39,715 nt of DNA from Lachnoclostridium sp. UBA3262 (lineage in GTDB: Bacteria > Bacillota > Clostridia > Lachnospirales > Lachnospiraceae), in assembly GCA_002362575.1 (NCBI GenBank), contig DEUM01000010.1, positions 1-39,715 of the forward strand, given 5' to 3'. The stretch's first letter is position 1; each line of letters opens with the position of its first letter. A program made the position numbers and the translations under genes. Below, one piece after another: positions 7,046-15,366 of the stretch. Below the pieces are notes generated by a model. That model was not told the origin of the DNA, made no database searches, and saw only the letters and a list, made by a program, of their open reading frames with translations.

Positions 7046-9034
7046 CTATACGCCATATAAACTTGTTTCCTTTACTATATTATTCTCATACCACTCTTTA
7101 GGTGCTTCACTACTGTAATAAGCTTTGTCAAGCATCCTATAAATTTGAGGATATCTAACATCAAATTTAAGCAATGTCTTTAATTCCGAAGTTTGTATCG
7201 GTAATATCTTCATTCCTGTTATATGAGTCGTTCCGGCAGTATTATAATACTCCATATATCTTCTTGCCCTAAAATCAGAAATAACATTTACATTAAGATA
7301 GGTTGTTACAAATACACAATAAGCTTCATCTTGCGGATTGGCAATACGATATTCACCCAAATGTCTTGACACTGGCTCCATCTCCATCCTTCGCTGATTT
7401 GAACCATCAGCAAGAGTTGCTTCAATTAACAATGTGTGTTTTGGATACCATGCTGTTTTTTCGTACTTCCAAACAATATCAGCTGCCCCTCCACCGGCAT
7501 GTGTCTTTGGTAGTAAATCAGCTTCTAAAGATAAATTCATATATTCAAGCACATCACCGGTTCGGTCACTAATTACATACCATGCGATGCCAAGAATATA
7601 TTCAAAAATTGTGGGAATATCAGCATTATCCGTAACTAAATTCCTTATTCCATCATCATCTCTACTTTCAAAATGATTAAATAACGTAATAAGTGTATCC
7701 GTATCAAACTTATCATCAATGAGCTTATTAAAGCGGGCATATCTCTCATCTCTAATAAATTTACGTGCTGATTTTTTATCAAAAACACTTTTTCCCAAGG
7801 CTTTGCCCAATTTCTTATATAACTTATCTGTGTCAATTGCTAGACAGGGATGTATATCTTCAAGTTCCACATTTTCTGAGAGCAGATCAGTTTTCTCAAA
7901 AGCAATATCTATTAATTCATCGGCTATGTTTTCTATATAGCATTTTGGCAACATATCAAGTTTTACTTTATCATCTTCAAATATTACAACATCTGTAACT
8001 TTGAAATATCTTCTGTTCAAATCAAAATAATCTGACAACGTCGCTTTTGCCTTAAACAGATGCATTATTTTGAAAAATTCTTCATTAAACTCCTTCTCTG
8101 ATTCCGCTTTTAATATCGGAACATTATTCAATACAGCCAACCCCATTTTCGTTATAACACTCCGGGCATTACTACTAAAAAAATACTTGCGCCATGCACT
8201 ACTAACCTTACTGTTAGTCAATTTTTTAGTTGCCTCATATAATTTCAAAGCCACATCAGCTTTTGAAAAAACAATATCCTTCAATATAGTATACAGGATA
8301 TAATATGGTTTGTCATATCTTGCACTTTTACGATTGAGGCCAATATTACAAATTAGCTCTTCTGTTATTTCTCTCTCCTGTAATAAAAACAAAGCTTTCT
8401 TATAGTTTTCCATTTCCATCAACACTGATAAAATAATATCTTCATAATTCATGCTTCCACTTCTTGAAGAAATAACACAATCAATTACCTTATATGTAGT
8501 TTCTCTATCCACACATAATGGCAACAAATATGTAAATTCATCATAAGTAAGAAACCCTACCTTACTTATCACATATAAAAACACAACAAATGGTCTCACT
8601 GTTTTTCCATCAACACCATTTGATGTTTTTAACAACTGTTTAAAATATAAGTAGCTATCCTTTGGTATTTCAAGCAGATTATCTGAAGAAAAATCTTCTG
8701 TCTCTGCAATTGCAATTAATGCTTCCCCTGCCGCTGTTATATTTCGCTCATCGTCCAACAAACCAATATCTCTTAAACCGGATGTTTTTTCCCTCGCATC
8801 TTTATCTGGTCTGGGCGCATCCCCTTTTACAAATTTTTTATCCTTCAGAAATTCAAAGTACTCTGCCTGAAAAGTATTATTACCAGTCCATAACTTGCCT
8901 TTATTATCTGGAAGATTCCTAAACTCCTTTAATAATATCATCTGCCTTTCAATGCTCATATTAAATTTATCTGTTCTGTAACTCGTTGTTCCGATTGCCC
9001 AACAATAACTTTTAAAGGCTATTTCATTTGCCAT
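7046..9034 (-). CDS. AlwI-family type II (type IIS-like) restriction endonuclease
   Basis: Cleaves unmethylated foreign DNA at or beside a short, probably asymmetric site. The 662-residue protein opens with the family hallmark (WAIGTTSYRTDKFNMSIERQ, residues 12-31). Near the C-terminus it carries the catalytic region: ADIVW with D519, then LLIEATLADGSNQ with E538 in an E-x-T context, followed by RRMEMEPVSRHLGEY (548-562). This is the PD-(D/E)xK-type site shared by AlwI/BstNBI-like enzymes. The start lies 17 bp after the methyltransferase stop, with a GGGGG site. Enzymes of the family recognise pentamers such as GGATC or GAGTC; the site here cannot be read from sequence. The gene is intact. 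Confidence 0.85.
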   Translation of the reverse strand: MANEIAFKSYCWAIGTTSYRTDKFNMSIERQMILLKEFRNLPDNKGKLWTGNNTFQAEYFEFLKDKKFVKGDAPRPDKDAREKTSGLRDIGLLDDERNITAAGEALIAIAETEDFSSDNLLEIPKDSYLYFKQLLKTSNGVDGKTVRPFVVFLYVISKVGFLTYDEFTYLLPLCVDRETTYKVIDCVISSRSGSMNYEDIILSVLMEMENYKKALFLLQEREITEELICNIGLNRKSARYDKPYYILYTILKDIVFSKADVALKLYEATKKLTNSKVSSAWRKYFFSSNARSVITKMGLAVLNNVPILKAESEKEFNEEFFKIMHLFKAKATLSDYFDLNRRYFKVTDVVIFEDDKVKLDMLPKCYIENIADELIDIAFEKTDLLSENVELEDIHPCLAIDTDKLYKKLGKALGKSVFDKKSARKFIRDERYARFNKLIDDKFDTDTLITLFNHFESRDDDGIRNLVTDNADIPTIFEYILGIAWYVISDRTGDVLEYMNLSLEADLLPKTHAGGGAADIVWKYEKTAWYPKHTLLIEATLADGSNQRRMEMEPVSRHLGEYRIANPQDEAYCVFVTTYLNVNVISDFRARRYMEYYNTAGTTHITGMKILPIQTSELKTLLKFDVRYPQIYRMLDKAYYSSEAPKEWYENNIVKETSLYGV

Positions 9035-9051
9035 ACACCCAATACCCCCTT

Positions 9052-11181
9052 TTAATAATTTAGCACCAGTATCTCCTTTGTGATACCTTTTCGCTTCGTA
9101 TGATAGTTCGAATTTAAGTAATCATAGTCAAGCGATATAACTTTGAATTTCTCATTCTTCCTTAGCCAGTCAGATAATATTTCATTTTTCTTACCCTTGT
9201 TTTCTAATACATTAGATAATGCAAAACGAATTCCTCTATTATCCAGCTCCTCTAAGTAACTCAATAAGTCTCGCTCATCCTTTTCAGTCCAACCGGATTG
9301 TTCATTATATGTAGCACATGTTATCAAGTATGGCGGATCTGCATAAACAAAACTCTTTTCCGTAAAATCATCTAACTTTACCATCCTGAAATCCATATTT
9401 GTAAATTTATAATCTCCACTTTTAATTCGATTAAGAAAGGCAGACAGCTTTTCCTGCATTTTTATATTAAAATCTCGTTTACCTACAGGCAGATTGAATT
9501 CTCCCCTTTTATTAAACCTTAATTGATTATTGAAAGAATACACAATAAGTAAATATAACATCAAATAATACTCATCATCTCTTTCCCTTTTATTATTAAA
9601 ATCTTTTCTAAGTCTATTGTACCCTTCCTTATTATATTTCCCTAAGCCTTTCGAACTCTCACACCCATAATAATCATAGCCATTCTCACTCACAAGCGAA
9701 AGACCGTATTGTTCAATTGTTTCATATAACCAAATAAACACATCTTTTTTAGGCATCTTTCTGAATGTGTCCAACAATCCCATCAGATATTGATTAGAGT
9801 CATTAAACTGTACTTTATTACAAGCTAGATTAATTCCAACATTGCAACCTCCGCAAAATAAATCTACCACCTTATCTATATCTTTTGGAAAAAGAGGCAG
9901 CATTTGTGGGAGCAATTTATATTTGCCTCCCATATAATTTAATGCAGAAGGAATAACTTTTTCTCCTACCTCAAAACATATACACAAAAACAGTCTTTCC
10001 TGATTTTCCTTGATATCTGATTTTCCGGTTGAAAATGCTTTGTAATCTTCTGAAAAGACTTTTACAGTACCTTTTTTCTGTAATACACGCAATATGTCTT
10101 CATCACTTATTTTGGCGTTTGAACGGTCATTCCCCTTTTCTGCCATATTATTATACGAGAGAATAATATATTTTGCCTGAATTGAATCTATAAGTTTTTC
10201 AAATGCTTCCGTCGCCTTATGGGTACAGTAATCACTCTTTAAGGATGTTCTATCCATCTTTTTAGCAACACCAAAAACTTCTGGCTTATTCCAGCATGCA
10301 ACATTCTCTAGCAAATGATAAGCATCACAATACTGTCTCGAATTATATGGAGGATCAATGTATACCAAATCAGCCTCCATCTCTGCAACCAACTCATTTG
10401 TGTCCATGTTATAACACACATTATTAGTATTCAAGTTCTTATCCGGCTGTGGAACTGACAACTCAAGATGTTTTTCAAATTCCACACCCTTCCGATATGC
10501 GTCATAATGTCCACAAGTATTTGCAATCTTATCCATTGCATACAATAGAGAAGTAATTAACAAAGCTCTTTCTCTCTCATTAATTTCACCCTTGTCAAAT
10601 CTGTCTTCTATATCCTGTCTTATAAAACCGATCTTTCTACAATCATTCAGTGAAAAATATGTATCTGCAAAATTTTCACTCATATAATTATCCTCTTTTA
10701 CAGTTATAGCATTATATTCTATAATCAAACTCGATATTTTTTCTTCTGAATATTGTTCACTCCCAAACCATGCCAAATGGCAAATATAATTACTGTACAT
10801 GATATCATTCGTTATCAGTTTTTTATCCGTAAAAGCAGATGCTACTGCTCCAGTCCCTGCAAATATATCTGCAACTGTATTTATATTTCTACAATTTTCT
10901 TCAACTACTCTGGTTATAAAAGGTAAGAGCTTATATTTATTCCCCAAGTAGCGTCTATTGTTGATTTTTGTTGTTTTATATGGCAGCTTAATTACTTCAG
11001 GCTTTTCCAACATATGATTTTTCTTAATATAATCTTTTAGTTGCTGATAAACGGCTTCCGTCCACATGACTTTACCATTCTCACCAATCTCTATTTTTGC
11101 TGCACCATTATCTTTCAAATAATACAAGTAAGACCTCGAAATATCTAGTTTCTTTGCTATTTGAGTTGCTGAATAATTCAT
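9052..11181 (-). CDS. Fused double-domain DNA adenine methyltransferase of the R-M system
   Basis: Protects host DNA from the neighbouring endonuclease by N6-adenine methylation. The 709 residues hold a short helix-turn-helix (about 4-26) and two Dam-like methyltransferase domains in tandem. Domain 1 has YLGNKYKLL (78-86), AdoMet motif FAGTG (107-111) and catalytic DPPYN (276-280). Domain 2 has YMGGKYKLLP (416-425), FCGGC (442-446) and DPPYL (615-619). Two complete catalytic domains in one chain, as in M.FokI, suit an asymmetric site in which each strand needs its own methylation. It is the first gene of the operon, so protection is made before cleavage. The start has a GGAG site 8 nt upstream. 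All motifs look intact. Confidence 0.88.
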   Translation of the reverse strand: MNYSATQIAKKLDISRSYLYYLKDNGAAKIEIGENGKVMWTEAVYQQLKDYIKKNHMLEKPEVIKLPYKTTKINNRRYLGNKYKLLPFITRVVEENCRNINTVADIFAGTGAVASAFTDKKLITNDIMYSNYICHLAWFGSEQYSEEKISSLIIEYNAITVKEDNYMSENFADTYFSLNDCRKIGFIRQDIEDRFDKGEINERERALLITSLLYAMDKIANTCGHYDAYRKGVEFEKHLELSVPQPDKNLNTNNVCYNMDTNELVAEMEADLVYIDPPYNSRQYCDAYHLLENVACWNKPEVFGVAKKMDRTSLKSDYCTHKATEAFEKLIDSIQAKYIILSYNNMAEKGNDRSNAKISDEDILRVLQKKGTVKVFSEDYKAFSTGKSDIKENQERLFLCICFEVGEKVIPSALNYMGGKYKLLPQMLPLFPKDIDKVVDLFCGGCNVGINLACNKVQFNDSNQYLMGLLDTFRKMPKKDVFIWLYETIEQYGLSLVSENGYDYYGCESSKGLGKYNKEGYNRLRKDFNNKRERDDEYYLMLYLLIVYSFNNQLRFNKRGEFNLPVGKRDFNIKMQEKLSAFLNRIKSGDYKFTNMDFRMVKLDDFTEKSFVYADPPYLITCATYNEQSGWTEKDERDLLSYLEELDNRGIRFALSNVLENKGKKNEILSDWLRKNEKFKVISLDYDYLNSNYHTKRKGITKEILVLNY

Positions 11182-11238
11182 TATATCATCTCCACTTTAT
11201 GCAACACTTTTTTCTTCGATTGGACACTTTTCTATTTA

Positions 11239-11266
11239 ATTATATCATTATATTGTGGTTTTTCAA
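11239..11266 (-). promoter_or_regulatory. Promoter of the restriction-modification operon
   Basis: On the minus strand TTGAAA (11261-11266), a 16-bp spacer and TATAAT (11239-11244) with an extended TGA before the -10. It lies about 58 bp before the methyltransferase start and just downstream of a terminator. Confidence 0.65.
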
Positions 11267-11286
11267 CAAGATTTTAATAGAAATGT

Positions 11287-11333
11287 ACAAAAAAAAGGAT
11301 GCTAATTAAAAGTATCGGTTTTTATTAGCATCC
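11287..11333 (-). terminator. Rho-independent terminator separating the two defence operons
   Basis: The stem GGATGCTAAT/ATTAGCATCC (arms 11297-11306 and 11324-11333) has a 17-nt loop and is followed on the minus strand by a long T run (11287-11296 as A on plus). It ends the kinase and winged-helix transcript before the methyltransferase promoter. Confidence 0.8.
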
Positions 11334-11356
11334 ATCTAATTAATTGCCGTCCACAT

Positions 11357-11440
11357 TTATCTCGAGCAGTCCTGTTGGAGATAATCTTTTATCATATATA
11401 ATACTAAATCTTCATCAAGACCAGAAATCTCTTGCTTCAT
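11357..11440 (-). CDS. Short ORF, possible gene remnant (27 codons)
   Basis: An ATG-started frame of 27 residues (MKQEISGLDEDLVLYMIKD...) lies between the winged-helix gene and the terminator. The frame stays open about 60 bases further upstream, without a ribosome-binding site. The composition looks protein-like, so it may be the tail of a lost small gene rather than an expressed peptide. Confidence 0.2.
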   Translation of the reverse strand: MKQEISGLDEDLVLYMIKDYLQQDCSR

Positions 11441-11505
11441 AATTTTGCTCACGTTTAGTAATGTAAAATAGGGTATAGAATAATGTTTCAATAAAACATT
11501 TCACA

Positions 11506-12216
11506 TTATAGTTCTTCTTCTAATACAATTTGCTCTTTAATATACTGTTTAACCAAATTGTCATATGATACAAACCTAACTAATTTCCGAATCGGATTAT
11601 ACATTGAGGCGGAAATAATATCATTAAATTGTTCTCTTCTTCTTTCGTCAGCTATAATTGAAAATTTTGCCCTAAAATCCTGTAGTTCATAAAACTTGCT
11701 TAATGAATTCTTAATATCTGTAGTATGTTCAACCTCATAAAAACCACATGGCATCTGCCTTTCATTAAACCATATTACATCTACAGTCTTTGCTCTACGC
11801 AAAATTTTTTCGTATGTAAATTGAGGAATGGAATCCATTGTAACTAAATCTGATAAATTCTTCTCCAGAAACTTTTTATTCTTGTCCTGCGCTGGAATAT
11901 ATGTCCTAAATTTCTTTATATTCCCTAAATCAACAACTATTCCCTGATAATAAGAATGTGTAAATTTTTCATCTGATATTTTATTATCAGGCTCAATACT
12001 TAATTTTTTTAATACATTCTCTTTACATCGGGTCAATGCCCAAAGACCTGGCTTAATTCTAAAAAATTCTTCGTGTTCTTGAACTGTCCGCCTAATACTT
12101 GACGTAGGTGTCTTTGTTTTCCAACGGCTTGTATTAACTAAATTATTCAATTGTTGAAATGTTGCATAACCACCGTTTTTCTCCATAGCAACTATAACAT
12201 CATCCTTCTGAGACAT
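11506..12216 (-). CDS. Winged-helix (HARE-HTH-like) protein with possible PD-(D/E)xK domain
   Basis: Not a named gene. It has 236 residues. Residues about 5-62 form a winged helix with the pattern of HARE-HTH domains (YATFQQLNNLV, WKTKTPTSSIRRTVQ and the closing KPGLWAL), domains often linked to restriction enzymes. Residues about 140-215 contain VDVIWFN (D146) and CGFYEVEHTTD (E161, E163), a D-x14-E-x-E arrangement compatible with a restriction-nuclease-like core. I start at ATG 12216 (GGGGAAGG 8 nt upstream) and not at the in-frame GTG 12237, which would place that site inside the gene. It lies 17 bp after the kinase-like gene, as the second gene of a two-gene operon. DNA binding is likely; cleavage is unproven. 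Confidence 0.6.
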   Translation of the reverse strand: MSQKDDVIVAMEKNGGYATFQQLNNLVNTSRWKTKTPTSSIRRTVQEHEEFFRIKPGLWALTRCKENVLKKLSIEPDNKISDEKFTHSYYQGIVVDLGNIKKFRTYIPAQDKNKKFLEKNLSDLVTMDSIPQFTYEKILRRAKTVDVIWFNERQMPCGFYEVEHTTDIKNSLSKFYELQDFRAKFSIIADERRREQFNDIISASMYNPIRKLVRFVSYDNLVKQYIKEQIVLEEEL

Positions 12217-12233
12217 ATTTACACCTTCCCCTT

Positions 12234-12749
12234 TCACAATCTCTCCATAATAAATTCTACATTTTTTTCAACGGAATCTGTTCCATCTACTCGTAACACA
12301 GGACAGTTTAAAGTCTTTATCCATTCCTCGACCGAATCCTCACCTCTCCCCTTAACAAACTCAAAAAAACGTTCTTCCTGATCATGTAAATCTCCACCCG
12401 GCAACATTCTGTTTCCAAACTTTTCATAAGAACGATTTTTAACCCGTTGCATCCGAAGCTCTCTCGGAACGGTAATCAATATCGCATACTGAAAAAGGGC
12501 GATAGCATTTTCATAATCTCCTTTTACAGAAGCAAAAACAAAATTTTCATGTGCCGCAATTTCATCAAGAAGGAGTTGTTCAACCTCCATCCGTGTACGG
12601 GGAGCGGCATAAAGATACTCAGGATTTGTCTTGGAAAAATACAAATCCTCGTTATCTATAAAATAAAAATTTAGTTTCTTTGCAAGAGCTTTTCCCAGCG
12701 TGCTCTTTCCAGTGCCATTTAAACCACACATTAGTATTCCGGTTCCCAT
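12234..12749 (-). CDS. P-loop nucleoside/shikimate kinase-like ATPase
   Basis: Small P-loop NTPase that probably phosphorylates a small molecule; the substrate is unknown. It has Walker A GLNGTGKST (9-17 from the chosen start), an NEDLYF segment where such kinases have their acidic base, and the lid-like RMQRVKNRSYEKFGNRML. I use ATG 12749 because the family begins just before the P-loop strand (GILMCGLNG). The frame also stays open to ATG 12821 and TTG 12836, and a promoter 31 bp above 12836 means an N-terminal extension of 24-29 residues is possible. It is followed by the winged-helix gene, so the pair may act together. Confidence 0.65.
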   Translation of the reverse strand: MGTGILMCGLNGTGKSTLGKALAKKLNFYFIDNEDLYFSKTNPEYLYAAPRTRMEVEQLLLDEIAAHENFVFASVKGDYENAIALFQYAILITVPRELRMQRVKNRSYEKFGNRMLPGGDLHDQEERFFEFVKGRGEDSVEEWIKTLNCPVLRVDGTDSVEKNVEFIMERL

Positions 12750-12866
12750 ATCTTTCTCTGCCAACCTCCAGTTAATAATTCTAGGATTAATATGTGTTTT
12801 CCTCTCATTAATAATATTCATTTGTGCATCCGACAATCTACATCCTGATATTCCTTACATGTTTTG

Positions 12867-12895
12867 ATTATAACACACATGAAAATCTGGTACAA
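12867..12895 (-). promoter_or_regulatory. Promoter of the kinase and winged-helix operon
   Basis: On the minus strand TTGTAC (12890-12895), a 17-bp spacer and TATAAT (12867-12872). It is divergent from the TetR promoter about 75 bp away. Confidence 0.7.
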
Positions 12896-12969
12896 TCTTT
12901 AGTTGAGACTCCAAACAACCATTTATCATTTTGTAACTTATAAGTAAAATCCGATAAGGAGCATATCGA

Positions 12970-12998
12970 TTGACAAAATCATGCCAAGAAAGTATAAT
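12970..12998 (+). promoter_or_regulatory. Perfect consensus promoter of the tetR-oxidoreductase operon
   Basis: TTGACA (12970-12975), a 17-bp spacer and TATAAT (12993-12998), a full match to the sigma-A consensus. Such a strong promoter implies control by a repressor. Confidence 0.85.
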
Positions 12999-13018
12999 TA
13001 AACCATGAGTTTAATTAT
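12994..13018. promoter_or_regulatory. Palindromic operator, probably for the adjacent TetR protein
   Basis: A 25-bp palindrome with perfect 10-bp arms (ATAATTAAAC and GTTTAATTAT) around the 5-bp centre CATGA. It overlaps the -10 box and the expected transcription start, where a bound dimer would block polymerase. The ribosome-binding site of the regulator begins directly after it. Autorepression is inferred. Confidence 0.75.
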
Positions 13019-13035
13019 TGAAAGGAGAACTACCG

Positions 13036-13668
13036 ATGGCTCGCAGAAAAAAAGAACCCAAAAGTGTACATAGAGAAAATATTACTACTGCTGCATCCGC
13101 ATTGTTTATGGAGAAAGGGATTACTGCAACTTCCATGAATGATATAGCAAAAATGGCTGGATATAGTAAAGCAACATTATATGTATACTTCGAGAATAAA
13201 GAGGAAATTATCTGCTTTTTAGTATTAGACAGCATGAAAAAACTTTACAGCTACATAACTTCTGCATTGGAACAGCATGAAGAAACAAAGACAAGATATG
13301 ATTTTATTTGCCGAGGATTAGTCCAATACCAAGAAGAATTTCCTTTTTATTTCAAAATGGTTCTAGACAAAATAAACATTAATTTTGAAAGCCAGGACTA
13401 TCTGCCCGAAGAAAAAGAAACCTATCAAGTCGGAGAAGAAATAAATAAAAAAATAAAGGCTTTTTTAATCAGTGGTATGAAAAAAGGCGATTTGCGTGGT
13501 GATATAAAAATTATACCCACCATCTTTCATTTTTGGGGTATGCTGTCAGGACTTATCCAGCTAGCAGCAAATAAAGAAGAATATATCGTGAAGGCAACTC
13601 ATTTATCTAAAATTCAATTTTTAGAGCGCGGTTTTGATATGTTGTACCATTCGATTGAAAAGGAGTGA
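13036..13668 (+). CDS. TetR/AcrR family transcriptional regulator
   Basis: DNA-binding repressor of 210 residues. The N-terminal helix-turn-helix (about 12-60) shows the family pattern: ALFMEKGITATSMNDIA, then KMAGYSKATLYVYFENKEE. The C-terminal ligand-binding helical domain is diverse, as usual, so the inducer is unknown. I start at ATG 13036, preceded by AAAGGAG at 8 nt; the TTG at 13018 lies upstream of that site. It is transcribed from a consensus promoter overlapped by a palindrome, so it likely represses itself and the next gene. The oxidoreductase frame starts within 12 bp of its stop, which implies co-regulation. Confidence 0.85.
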   Translation: MARRKKEPKSVHRENITTAASALFMEKGITATSMNDIAKMAGYSKATLYVYFENKEEIICFLVLDSMKKLYSYITSALEQHEETKTRYDFICRGLVQYQEEFPFYFKMVLDKININFESQDYLPEEKETYQVGEEINKKIKAFLISGMKKGDLRGDIKIIPTIFHFWGMLSGLIQLAANKEEYIVKATHLSKIQFLERGFDMLYHSIEKE

Positions 13669-13679
13669 ACGAAATAATC

Positions 13680-14249
13680 ATGAACAAGAAATCAGCACTT
13701 GCAATTTTAGGCAGTCCCCATAAAAATGGAAAGACAGCAGCTATGATGGATATTGCAATCCGCAGAGCCGAGGAAAAGAACTATCTGGTAACTAAAATTA
13801 ATTTATACGAAAAAAATATCTCATACTGTATGGGATGCCGTAGCTGCATGGACACGCAAATCTGTACGCAAAGGGATGATATACAGGAAATTGCCAACCT
13901 TTTGCGTGAATGTCAAATAGTCTTTCTTGCGGCTCCTGTTTATTGGGCAAATGTTCCTGCTCCTGTAAAAAACTTATTTGACCGATTATTAGGAACTGCT
14001 ATGGAAGAAACAAGCACTTTACTCAAACCACGCCTTCGGGGGAAAAAATATATGATTTTGACTTCCTGCAATACTCCCTTCCCATTTTCATGGATATTTG
14101 GACAAAGCAGGGGGGCAATACGCAATATGGACGAATTTTTTAAGACGGCAGGCATGAAATCAATAGGAAAAGTTGTTTGTTCAGGTGCGGCTTCCAAAAA
14201 AGAGCTATCAAAGCAGATAGCCAGAAAGATTAATAGGTGTTTGAAATAA
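13680..14249 (+). CDS. NAD(P)H-dependent FMN oxidoreductase, flavodoxin-like (iron-sulfur flavoprotein type)
   Basis: Probable cytoplasmic flavin oxidoreductase of 189 residues. The first strand and FMN phosphate loop read AILGSPHKNGKTA; a later loop reads APVYWANVPAPVKNLFDRL, typical of NADPH-dependent FMN reductases. Cysteines in YCMGCRSC...C follow the pattern seen in iron-sulfur flavoproteins, so a cluster or redox thiols are possible. The start at ATG 13680 has AAGGAG rather far upstream (14 nt); a GTG at 13665 overlaps that site and is less likely. Translation is probably coupled to the regulator. It may detoxify quinones or nitro compounds sensed by the TetR protein; the substrate is inference. 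Confidence 0.75.
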   Translation: MNKKSALAILGSPHKNGKTAAMMDIAIRRAEEKNYLVTKINLYEKNISYCMGCRSCMDTQICTQRDDIQEIANLLRECQIVFLAAPVYWANVPAPVKNLFDRLLGTAMEETSTLLKPRLRGKKYMILTSCNTPFPFSWIFGQSRGAIRNMDEFFKTAGMKSIGKVVCSGAASKKELSKQIARKINRCLK

Positions 14250-14313
14250 GAAACCCCCGCCCTGCCCCCTCACTTCCACTTCGCTCCATTCCGGTCACGG
14301 GCTTCGCCCTATA

Positions 14314-14360
14314 CCAAAAAATAGAAAAAGCCCCACTATTGTGCAAGCACAAGTGGAACT
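14314..14360. terminator. Terminator of rplM-rpsI, probably also of the oxidoreductase
   Basis: The stem pairs CCACTTGTGC with GCACAATAGTGG (one bulge), with arms near 14333-14355. On the minus strand it is followed by CTTTTTCTATTTTTT, and on the plus strand by TTTTCGTATTTT, so it can work in both directions between these convergent operons. Confidence 0.75.
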
Positions 14361-14401
14361 TTTCGTATTTTCCGTCGCATGGCTCATTGCCAACGCGAAT
14401 A

Positions 14402-14794
14402 TTATCTCTTTGAGAACTGTGGAGCACGACGAGCCTTCTTCAAACCGTACTTCTTTCTCTCCTTCATACGTGAATCACGTGTAAGGAATCCAGCCTTCTT
14501 CAGAATCGGTCTGAAATCCTCGTCTGCCTTATTCAATGCACGCGCAATTCCGTGACGGATAGCACCTGCCTGACCAGTAAAACCACCACCATGAACGTTT
14601 ACTTTAACGTCATACTTGTCAGCCGTGTTTGTTGCCTCAAGTGGCTGGCGAACGATGATTTTCAAAGTCTCAAGACCGAAATACTCATCCATGTCTTTTT
14701 TATTTATCGTAACCTTACCAGTACCCGGTGTGATGTAAACACGGGCAATACTGGACTTTCTTCTACCTGTTCCATAAAATGTTGAACTAGCCAA
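14402..14794 (-). CDS. rpsI: 30S ribosomal protein S9
   Basis: Component of the small-subunit head; its C-terminal tail contacts P-site tRNA. The 130 residues show the family start (FYGTGRRKSSIARV), the VHGGGFTGQAGAIRHGIARAL core, and the end ARRAPQFSKR with the conserved lysine-arginine terminus that reaches the P site. The start codon is TTG: it has AAAGGAG at 8 nt and no alternative ATG fits. It follows rplM by 25 bp and ends before a terminator, so it is the last gene of the rplM-rpsI operon. Confidence 0.97.
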   Translation of the reverse strand: MASSTFYGTGRRKSSIARVYITPGTGKVTINKKDMDEYFGLETLKIIVRQPLEATNTADKYDVKVNVHGGGFTGQAGAIRHGIARALNKADEDFRPILKKAGFLTRDSRMKERKKYGLKKARRAPQFSKR

Positions 14795-14819
14795 TGTTAT
14801 TTCTCCTTTCTAAAACCTA

Positions 14820-15248
14820 TTAAAATTCTAATACTTCCGGCTTCTGTGCAGCATGATTGTGCTCCGGGCCAACGTATACATGTAACTTCTTAATCATCTG
14901 ACGGCCTAACGGTCCTTTCGGAAGCATACCCTTTACTGCATGAGTAATAACAAATTCCGGTTTCTTCTTCATCATTTCCTTTAACGTCGTTTCCTTCATA
15001 CCACCGACATACTCTGAGTGGTGATAATATATTTTCTGCTCTAATTTCTTACCAGTTGTCTTTACTTTCTCAGCATTGACAACGATTACATAATCGCCGG
15101 TATCAATGTGAGGTGTATAAATAGGCTTTTTTTTGCCTCGTAATACATTCGCAATCTCGGATGCAAGACGTCCTAACGTTTTTCCTTCAGCGTCTACCAC
15201 ATACCATTTTCTTTCCACTGTGGATGGACTTGCCATAAAACTTTTCAT
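14820..15248 (-). CDS. rplM: 50S ribosomal protein L13
   Basis: Early-assembling 50S protein of 142 residues that binds 23S rRNA. Clear signatures are KWYVVDAEGKTLGRLASEIA near the start, the YTPHIDTGDYVIVVNA segment, and MLPKGPLGRQMIKKLHVYVG near the end. I start at ATG 15248, with AAGGAGG at 8 nt; the upstream in-frame ATG 15269 lies before that site. A consensus promoter and a structured leader of about 110 nt precede it. It forms an operon with rpsI. Confidence 0.97.
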   Translation of the reverse strand: MKSFMASPSTVERKWYVVDAEGKTLGRLASEIANVLRGKKKPIYTPHIDTGDYVIVVNAEKVKTTGKKLEQKIYYHHSEYVGGMKETTLKEMMKKKPEFVITHAVKGMLPKGPLGRQMIKKLHVYVGPEHNHAAQKPEVLEF

Positions 15249-15360
15249 CCCGGGAACCTCCTTATTCATCTTAGCCAGCGGACTGGCTCTGTTTTTCCAA
15301 TTTGTTTATGTAAAAAATACCGTAACCGGGGCATTGGATCGGGTACTTTTCACGTCACAG
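15249..15360 (-). promoter_or_regulatory. Structured 5' leader of rplM (possible L13 autoregulatory leader)
   Basis: About 110 nt between the predicted transcription start and rplM. A hairpin AGCCAG/CTGGCT (15273-15288, loop TCCG in the RNA sense) sits 12 nt before the ribosome-binding site, and an upstream weak stem pairs TACC with GGTA (15318-15321 and 15342-15345). Leaders binding L13 are known in Firmicutes; I have not matched this one to the published model. Confidence 0.4.
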
Positions 15361-15366
15361 TATCAT

